Of a DNA stretch of 64,000 nucleotides, positions 55,971-64,000 are shown in pieces. The translations under genes were made by a program, and so were the position numbers. Location of the stretch: the NCBI RefSeq assembly GCF_026210795.1, contig NC_089459.1, forward strand, positions 2,666,001-2,730,000, written 5' to 3'. Positions within the stretch are counted from its first letter, which is position 1; the number at the start of each line of letters is the position of its first letter. Source of the stretch: Rhizophagus irregularis. Taxonomy: Eukaryota; Glomeromycota; Glomeromycetes; Glomerales; Glomeraceae. The notes under the pieces are model-generated. The model saw only the letters and a program-made list of their open reading frames with translations. It was not told the DNA's origin and ran no database searches.

Positions 55971-58253
55971 TATATATAACTTTATATTTAAATAGATGTT
56001 GTTTTACATGTTTTTAAATGTTTTTAAGTGGTATTAATTGGCAAAAGATTTGTATTTCTACACTTTTTAGCATTAAGTAACACATAGCATTTTTTAATAT
56101 TTTATATATCTGTTTAAAACTTACTGATATTTGAAGTAAAACTTATTATTTTTTTAATTTCTTTTAGAAAATATTTCTAACATTTCTTTCTTTTTTGTAA
56201 AATTTTCAATGTTTTGACTTTAAGAAATAAAGGAAATGATGATTTTGAAATGTTTTACTTTAAAAATTTAAAGAATTTTTTTTTTACTTTTATAAGAAAT
56301 GTTTTAACAATCCTTTATTTTTTATATAGGTCTTTTGGCATACTTCTTTAGAACTTGAAATGGTAAATTTTTGAAGTATATACTACTTTAAAACTTTTTA
56401 AACAAATTTTTTTAATTCTTTTAGAAAATGTTTTTAATATTTCCTTTTTTTATAATTTTATAAAATTGAATTATATTTAAATAATAGTAATAATAGAACC
56501 CTAAATATTTTTTAAAATAAAATAAAAAAATCACAATTTTAGCAAATTAACCCATTTTTAAATTAATTTAAAAAAATTATTTTATATATATATTTTAGTA
56601 TTTAATAATCCAATTTTAATAAACTATTTTTTATTTTGTAGTTTTTTATTAAGTTTTACAATTTAAAAAAGTTTATTAAAATTAGATTATTAGATATTAT
56701 GATATAAGTAAAAAACTAATTTTTGAGTTTTAGTAAAAATGTTAAAGTTTATTATAAGTTATGACTTATATATTAAATGTTTAGAATTTTGTAATAATAA
56801 AATAAAATTAGAATTTAAATATTTAATATATAACTTATAATTGATTTATATTAAAATAGAATTTTAAATTAGTATTAGTAATTTCTAGTATCTGGAATCT
56901 GAACAGTAGTTTTTAAAGTACTGAAATTAAATTTTCAGATTTTAGAGACCATTGGAATCAATTTATAATAAAAATTCCAATATTCCAAATTTCAGTTTTC
57001 AAGTGAAATTTTCATTGAAAACCAGAATTTCCTATCATTATTTTGAATATCTTTTATTTATAACAAATAAAAATTACTTTATATGATATTTTAGTAAATT
57101 TTAAAAGTAGAAAAATAAAATTATTATCATTAGATTTTTTTTATTAAATTAGATTATTATTAATTAGCTATAAATAGGGTATAAAGTTTAAGATTTTTGA
57201 AAAATATTCTTGAAATAAGCAGTTTTTTGAAATTTAAAATTGATACTTAATTTTTTGTAATTACTTTAAGATTTAGTAATCCAATTTTTCCAATTCCAAT
57301 ATCAATTCCAATTTTAATAAAGCTTCCAATTATATAGATAAATTACTGAAAGATAGGTCCAATTTCAATGAAAAGTTATTAGTATATTTTAGAAAATTGT
57401 TTAAATGAATAAATATTTTTGATTAAATTAAAGAACTTAAAAAAATTCTTTGAAATATCTTTTATAACAGTAAGCTTTAACAGTATGCTTATTATTTAAA
57501 ATTAAATTTTATTCGACTTTTCAAATATAATGAATTTTTTGTCCTACGTTTTTTTTACCTTAATATAAGTATACTGGTTTATATATCCATATATGTACAG
57601 TCAGTTAATTTAACCAAAATAAATCAAGTTACATTTAAGTTCAAATCTGCAAAAATTTTACTTGTGCATTAAAAAACCGGTTTTTAAAATAGTATTGTGC
57701 ACATTGCAAATGCCAATTTGAAGCTGAACCCCCAAAAATCCTGCGAGTGATAATAATTTTATGACGTAACAATTTAGAGATTTCTTTGACAATTATATTT
57801 CAATTACCAAATAAACCATAGAACAATACATCGTCCATTTTATTAAAAGACAAAACGAATGCAAAAGCTGAGAAAAAGATATTAGCATATGATTTAGTGC
57901 TGCGGCAAATCAAAGGAATATTCGCGAATATCAAAAAAAAAACCATTATATTATTTTTTGCTCTTTACTTATAATTGTGTAACGCTTCTTAGAATATAAA
58001 GGTACCAACTATTATAAAAATGGAAGAGGATCGGATGATTGTGGCTTGGCGTGTGATTCAATGAAAGAATTTCGAGAAAGTAGTTGGTTGAAATTTTATC
58101 GTACGTTTATCTCACATCTTCCTTCGAAGTAGTAAAAAAGTTTTTGTCTCTCGTCAAATTTTTCTTCATTCTTCTACCCAAAGTGGTTGTAAAATTCAAG
58201 AATTTTCGTTATTCCTAACACTCTTAAAAAAGCGACTTAAACATTCATTCAAA
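55971..58253. other. Very AT-rich flank of KDM5 including a decayed repeat
   Basis: No gene until the KDM5 start. Bases about 56560-56790 are a worn copy of the 49.7-kb fold-back MITE (see separate entry). From about 57900 the base composition becomes less extreme, as expected of the KDM5 promoter and 5' UTR; ATCACACGCCAAG-like GC-richer words lie at 58030-58060. Confidence 0.45.
56560..56790. repeat. Heavily AT-converted copy of the fold-back MITE
   Basis: ATTTTGTAGTTTTTTATTAA here matches ATTTTGTAGCCCTCATTTAG at about 49879 with every difference C to T except in the last few bases. The opposite arm shows G to A instead. The sequence around (AATCCAATTTTAATAAACTA; GTTATGACTTATA) follows the same order as the intact copy. 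Confidence 0.65.
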
Positions 58254-61200
58254 ATGGTTAAAACAAGAGCGGGTAGTAAACCACAACCAACGAACAAAAA
58301 TATTATTTCCTCTTTTACAAAAGTGCAGAAAGCAAACACTCAGTCACGAAAGACTTGTATTAATTTAAACTCGCAAGAATTAAAATTCACTTTAACGAGC
58401 TCAACTTCACATTCACAAAAGCAAGGGCATTACATGGAAAATAATTCGCAGGCTTCTAATTTCACTTTAACGAATTCAACTTTACATTCACGAAAACAGG
58501 AACCTCGCATGCAACCCAATTTACAACCTTCTAGTTTTAAAACAGTGAACTCAACAACAAATTCGCGAATGCATGAGTCTCGCATGCAAATTGTTTCACA
58601 GGCTTCATCAACAAGCTCAACAGGACAAACACGCATGCAATGTTCTCGTGTACAAACCATTTCACAAGTTTCAAAGCCCACTTCATTAACGAGTCCAGGA
58701 CAAACACGCATGCAAGGGTCTTGTGTGCAAACCATTTCACAGGATTCAAAGTCAACTTCAACAACTAGCTCAATAGTACTTTCGCGGATGCAAGGGTCAC
58801 GTATGTCAACTAGTTCTGCAAAATCGACTGCGGTTGCAAAACCTTCTGTAGAATCCGGTAAAAATTCCGGGTTGGTACCGGATTCTGTGGAAAAAGAGAC
58901 GATTAGATTGAAAGAGGTTGAGCCTATTATCAACGAACCGTTTGACTTTACTACGGTTCGAACTGAATATCAATACAAAGACCCGTCTAAAGAGTCGCGA
59001 AAAACGGATATTCTTGAAGCTCCTGTTCTATATCCAACTCCTGAAGAGTTTAAGGATCCTTATGCATATATTGAAAGCATCGCACATATAGGTCATTGTT
59101 ATGGTATCATCAAAATAGTTCCCCCCGAAGGATGGAGACCTCCCTTCGTGCTAAATACGGAAGTAAGTTTTTTAATCTTAACTTTTTTTTTTTAATGCCA
59201 TAATGAATTAATGATTTATTTATAAAATTTTCATTGTATATAGGAATTTAAGTTTAGTACCAGGAAGCAAACAGTTAATACAATGGAAGGACAAACTCGA
59301 GTCAAGTTAAATTACTTGCAACAATTACAGATGTTTCATGCTCAGCAAGGGAAGAAGAACTTTGTAAAACCGCCATTAGTAGACAGAACTCCTATTGATC
59401 TACATCTTCTTGCTAAAGTTGTCGAAGAAAAAGGCGGTCCTGAAGAAGTATAACAACTTATTTTGTTTATTACATTATCTTTAGGTTTAATATCGATATA
59501 ATTATATTGAAGTTCGCTATCATTATTCTCTTTATATTAATTAGATTTCAAACAAAAAACAGTGGGCTGAAGTTGCAAGAGCAATTAGGCCAGATGGGTA
59601 TTCGGCAAAATGCACTTCGCTTTCCAAGACTATCAAAGAGAAGTATCAGGAAATAGTTGAGCCTTATGAAACATATATCGCAGATGTTAAGGCAGAATGT
59701 AGGGAAGGCCGATCAATTAATTTACAAACCGATTCTGATCCTGATTCTGATAATATGGATATTGATGAAGAAGTCTGTGGGGAATGTGGGAACATTATTA
59801 GGAGTGATCCATTAATATGCGAAGGGGATTGTCAAAAGGCGTTTCACGCGAAATGCCTCAAAATCAAACGTTCCCAAATTCATCCCGAAGCTAGTTGGCA
59901 TTGTCCGAAATGTTTATTTTTATATGGAACTAAATTTGGTTTTGATCCCAGTGAAACGTATACGTTAAAGGCCTTCCAACAAATTGCTGATGATTTTAGA
60001 CAAAGGTACATCAAAAAGCGTCCTGTCCCGCAAGGGGTTAATATAGAAGATCACGTTGAGAATGAATTCTGGAGACTAGCAATGTCTGCTGACCATGATA
60101 CAGAAATCTTATATGGAGCAGATAATAGTTCTATCGATTATGGAAGGTAATATCATTGTTGTGTGCTTGTTGATTAGTTCTAACTCTAAAATTTATAATA
60201 ATTAACATGCTTCTTTAAATAAAGCGGATTTCCATGTCCTAAGGCCCATAGTTCAGATCCATATAGCAGAGATCCTTGGAACTTACGGAACTTCCCGAAG
60301 CTTCCAGGATCTCTCTTGAGCCACATCAGACCAGCAATACCGGGGATGATGATACCCTGGCTATATGTCGGCATGATGTTTAGCGCTTTTTGTTGGCACG
60401 TAGAAGATCATTACACATATAGCATCAATTATATGCATTGGGGCGAAACGAAGACGTGGTACGGCGTCCCAGCAGCAAGTGCTGCGAAATTTGAGGCCGC
60501 GGCTGGAAGACTCTTACCGGAGCTCTTCCAGAATCAACCAGATCTATTGAGCCAATTGACAACGATTTTGAATCCTAAGGCGCTCATAAGCGAGGGGATT
60601 GATGTTTTTGCAATTGATCAAAGACCAAATCAATTTGTAATAACATTTCCGCAAGCTTATCATGCCGGATTCAATCATGGTGTAAGTAACGTATTATTTA
60701 ATAAATAAGTTTTATTGATCATTGTATTAATTTTGCAATTTCAAAATAGTTGAATTTCAATGAGGCTGTTAATTTCGCATTACCCGATTGGGTAGAATTC
60801 GGACAAAAATCCGTGAATTATTATAAGAAAATCAGACGAGACCCAGTCTTTTCTCACGAAAAGTTACTGGTGGATATCGGTCTAAAGAAAATAAATAACT
60901 TTAAGGTTTTAAGCCGGTATGTATTTGATGGATAGGTATGATATTATTGGAAAATTCTTTCTAATTAATTATATTAGATTGAAGGAATCCTTGACTGAAG
61001 TCTGTCAGAACGAGCTTTGGCGACGCGAAGAGGTTGCCTCACGGTTTCGTCTTCCGGAAGCCAACTATGACTTGACCGATCCGAAAGACGACGAAACACT
61101 ATGTATAACTTGTAGAAGCTGGACTGGATTATCAGCCTTACAATTTAAATGCACAAAAAAGGTTTTGTGCTTAGAATGCGCATGCGTAACTTGTGTGACT

Positions 61201-62299
61201 GGCGTAACTGACATGGCTATCTGTTGCTGTGAAGGTCCATGCTATTTTCTTAGAGTTCGATATTCGGATCGTCATTTAAAAAGTTTGGCACAACGCGTTA
61301 AGGATTTGATGCAATTACGTAAAGATCGTTATAAAGCTCTCATCAAACATGTTAATAAAGTAAATACTTTAGCGTTAGAACAACTTGCGCCCATTGTCGA
61401 AATAAACCGCACATATAGGTTCGGTCTTCCTCTAGGTGATATGGAAAGTATAGTTGATGATGCTGCGAACTGGGAAAATAATTTAACTCTCATTGCATAT
61501 GAAACAGCGAGAAATATCTGGCCGAACGACTATCAAGATGTTCCACTGAATGAATTTGACATTACCGACTTTCTTTATCATTGGGATTGCAGACTTAGAA
61601 GTGTTTATCGAGCCGGTGATGATCGAAAGAATTATTTTTGCTTCTGCCGCGGAGAGGATTATGGTGGGAAAATGATCTGTTGTGATAAATGCGATGTTTG
61701 GTAAATATGCCCTCATTTAAATTATTATTTATAATCTTTTTATTAATCATTTCATATTTATATTTTTATTTAGGTATCATTGTGAGTGTATTAACATGAA
61801 AGCCGAAGATACTCCAAATTATGAGCATTGGTATTGTGCTATGTGTCGTGCACCAAGAACTGCACGTATTAAGATCAATGAAAACGTGAGACGAATTGAA
61901 ATACTAGCAAACGAAGCTGAAAATCTCCGCATTAACCTTCCATGTATAAGTGCTAGTTTTGTCACTGAAATTAATGCAGAGCTGAAAAAGTTAGTTAGTG
62001 GTAACGATGTACATTCAGTTCGAATAGGAATTGGATTAGGGTTTGGAATCCCTCTAGATGGTTCCGTTGAATCTGAAGATGATTCTGATGACGACATTGA
62101 AGATATTGTCTTCAATCTAAGAAAATGCGTCGATGATGTTGATTCAAGTAACTTTATGGAAGATGATGATAACTCAAAATTTTTTGGAAATATTGAGGCA
62201 AATTCAATAAGCCTCGTAGAAGATACTGAAGATAACATAGAGACAAGAAAACGGAAGTGTGTAGTAGAACCGATAGAAAGAAAGAAGAGAAGAAGATAA
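58254..62299 (+). CDS. KDM5: KDM5/JARID1-type histone H3K4 demethylase
   Basis: KDM5 enzymes remove methyl groups from H3 lysine 4 using Fe(II), 2-oxoglutarate and oxygen, in the nucleus. Seven exons: 58254-59162, 59244-59447, 59545-60146, 60225-60681, 60750-60916, 60978-61700 and 61774-62299; 1195 aa. Order of domains: JmjN ([20 protein letters not shown]), ARID ([20 protein letters not shown]), PHD1 ([19 protein letters not shown]), JmjC, a C5HC2-type Cys-rich region (CITCRSW ... [10 protein letters not shown]) and PHD2 ([19 protein letters not shown]). Iron ligands are visible in [11 protein letters not shown] and [10 protein letters not shown], and the 2-oxoglutarate Lys in [10 protein letters not shown]. 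The first about 240 residues are Ser/Thr/Gln-rich with a repeated SRMQGSR-type unit. A Lys/Arg tail ends the protein. The active site looks complete. Confidence 0.95.
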
Positions 62300-62612
62300 T
62301 ATAACAGAATGAATAATATTGGACAATTGAGAGTGCAATGAATAGTATTATATTTAATAGAGCTATTCAATGTATATATAATTTGTACATAGCAATAAAG
62401 CATCATAACGACGTTCATATGTTAATTAGAAGTAAGTAAAAAAACTTCATCGGTTTTTGTGGGAGCAAATTTTAGAAATTTATTTTTAACATCAAAAACT
62501 TAATAAATTTAATAAATTCAAATTTTGTATAGTACATAATATATTGAATTTTTTATTGCATTTATTAATTATTTATTAAGTTATAAATATTAATAAGCGA
62601 ATATGTCAAATA
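62300..62612. other. Convergent 3' spacer between KDM5 and DNA2
   Basis: AT-rich. AATAAA at 62393-62398 is a plausible polyadenylation signal for KDM5. No gene. Confidence 0.5.
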
Positions 62613-64000
62613 TTAATTAACAATATCTCCTATGACAGTGTTTCTCTTCAGAATTGTTTCGACAAATATTGTCGATTTAATTGGCTTGTACCTTTTTGTT
62701 TTAACATTTTCTTTTTCGTTATTTTCGTTAGTAGCCTCGGCACAACCTTCAAGTTTTTTAATGTCGCTTGATACAACGGACAGTGGAACATCGTGCCAAT
62801 ATGGAGATCCGTTATTAGATAATTGATATATCTAGATAAGAAGTCGTTATTTGTAGGTTTTGTATTTAAAAAAATGGCATAAGAAAAAAAATTTACCATA
62901 TCATTTTTTTCAAGATAATATATAATATTTCGTAATGTTGACGATGCCCACAATGTAGATCTACTACCAACAATGATCAATTTGAATTTAGCGCGAGTTA
63001 TTGCAACATTTATCCGTCGATAATCTTCAAGCAGGTTTCCAACCTTGCAAATATTAAGAATTAAAAATGAAAATTTAAAAAATTTTAAAGGAATTATTAT
63101 TTAAAATCATTACATTTTTTACATTACCTTCAGATCAGAATTCGATCTCACAAATGATAAGACTATAACTTGTTTTTCCCTTCCCTGAAAACGATCAATT
63201 GTCGAAACTTCTAATTCATTATAACCTTTAAATTTGTGTGCAATATGTTTTAATTGAGAACGAAATGGCGTTATGATACCAATTTCTTTAGCAGCTACAC
63301 CTCCCGCTAATAATGCTTTGACACTATGTTCAACAATTAAAACCTCCATTTCATTTTGATATTTTCCATTTAATGCATATTCTTTGGTAAGAAGGTTATC
63401 CGTATTAATCATAATCAATGATCTTTTTGGATCAATTACATCCTTTAGCCAACAACTTTCATGACAGCAATAATAATCCGGGTCATGAAACTGGGAAAGA
63501 AAATCTTCGTTCCATTTAGGAATGTATAAAAGTGTTTGAGCCGTAATCATTGACCCGTTAAGCATCTTACTATCATAAATTATTGAATTGGATAAATTCA
63601 TAATGTCTTCATTCATTCTATATTGGTATCTTAAATTTGCAACTGCATTTGGATGAATTTCTGTAAAGGTTTTGAATAAACTCTTTTCCATTCCTTTCTT
63701 AATAGCTTCTGTTCTGAGTACTAAAGGTTGTAATTGATTATGGTCACCAACTAGAAGGAATCGGTCTGCAAAACGAAGTGGTCCAATACAAGTAGGTAAT
63801 GTTATTTGTGTTGCTTCATCGATGATACAATAGTCGAACCTTCGTTTAGTAAATATCGGACTATGTGAAGAAAAAAAAACAGACTAAGTAAAATTAGATA
63901 ATCCTTATGTATAAAATTTGTTAAATTTACTTATTCATCCCAAGGCATGTAGTTGCAACTACTCTTCTTGATTCAATGAACTCGGTGAATTCATCAAGAC
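62613..64000 (-). CDS. DNA2: DNA2 helicase-nuclease, C-terminal helicase part; cut by right edge
   Basis: Dna2 processes Okazaki-fragment flaps and resects double-strand breaks. Visible exons: 63931 to the edge, 63127-63860, 62897-63043 and 62613-62831. They cover the end of the superfamily-1 helicase: RRVVATTCLGMNNPIFTK, FDYCIIDEATQITLPTC (motif II, DEAT), RFLLVGDHNQLQPLV (motif III), YRMNEDIMNLSN (motif IV), KEIGIITPFRSQL, STIDRFQGREKQVIVLSFVR (motif V) and DYRRINVAITRAKFKLIIVG (motif VI). The tail ends TVIGDIVN. The nuclease domain and Walker A lie beyond base 64000. Intron choices keep phase throughout. Confidence 0.93.

Noticed and set aside
58430-58933. Minus-strand protein opposite KDM5 exon 1
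   Set aside because: An open frame created by the repetitive plus-strand coding sequence; no start context, introns or domain of its own.
61819-62418. 199-codon minus-strand frame opposite the KDM5 end
   Set aside because: Antisense shadow of the last KDM5 exon; low complexity and no recognised domain.
62632-62826. Plus-strand secreted protein next to DNA2
   Set aside because: Lies opposite the last DNA2 exon, which is supported by phase and position; the hydrophobic start is a mirror of a Lys/Glu-rich segment.

Overview
The window looks like nuclear DNA of a very AT-rich early-diverging fungus. The best fit is an arbuscular mycorrhizal fungus of the Rhizophagus type (Glomeromycotina). The organism is inferred, not proven. 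The reasons are: genes split by many short introns (about 50-90 bases) with GTAAGT-like donors and TTTAG acceptors; a fungal set of housekeeping proteins; crinkler-like proteins with PD-(D/E)XK nuclease ends; and a dense layer of hAT and Mutator-like elements, miniature elements (MITEs) and fold-back repeats. No tRNA, rRNA or CRISPR array was seen.

Left third (1-29.7 kb) is conserved euchromatin. MED14 (minus, running off the left edge) is head to head with the spliceosomal SNU23/ZMAT2 gene (plus). UNC50/GMH1 (plus) converges on NPL4 (minus). An unrecognised 465-aa gene (minus) is divergent from a BRCT-WGR-catalytic PARP gene (plus). After 5 kb of repeat-bearing spacer come an alpha-SNAP-like gene with an unusual N-terminus (plus), a TMEM14-family gene (minus) and a very large UBR1-type N-recognin (plus, 2170 codons).

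Middle (29.7-58 kb) is repeat-dominated. It holds a broken crinkler-family gene hit by a TA-flanked MITE and bordered by two Mutator-type MITEs, a small membrane protein with a retropepsin-like domain, an intact six-exon crinkler-like gene ending in a restriction-enzyme-like fold, a decayed hAT transposon with a MITE nested in its transposase, a 3-kb decayed inverted-repeat element, and a 2.9-kb retroposed insertion with a poly-A tail and an 18-bp target duplication. Several miniature elements have exact target-site duplications, so their borders can be given to the base.

The most unusual object is at 47134-48551: eleven head-to-tail units of about 128 bases. Each carries an exon-like block, a GTAAGT-type donor inside a hairpin, a TACTAAC-type branch site inside a second hairpin, a pyrimidine tract and an AG acceptor. 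The donor-hairpin arms change together from unit to unit.

Right end (58.2-64 kb) returns to conserved genes: a KDM5/JARID1 histone demethylase (plus) converging on the C-terminal part of the DNA2 helicase-nuclease (minus, cut by the right edge). The housekeeping genes cover transcription (MED14, KDM5), splicing (SNU23), DNA repair (PARP, DNA2), ubiquitin-dependent turnover (NPL4, UBR1) and membrane traffic (UNC50, SNAP). They share no evident pathway and look like ordinary neighbours around a repeat island.
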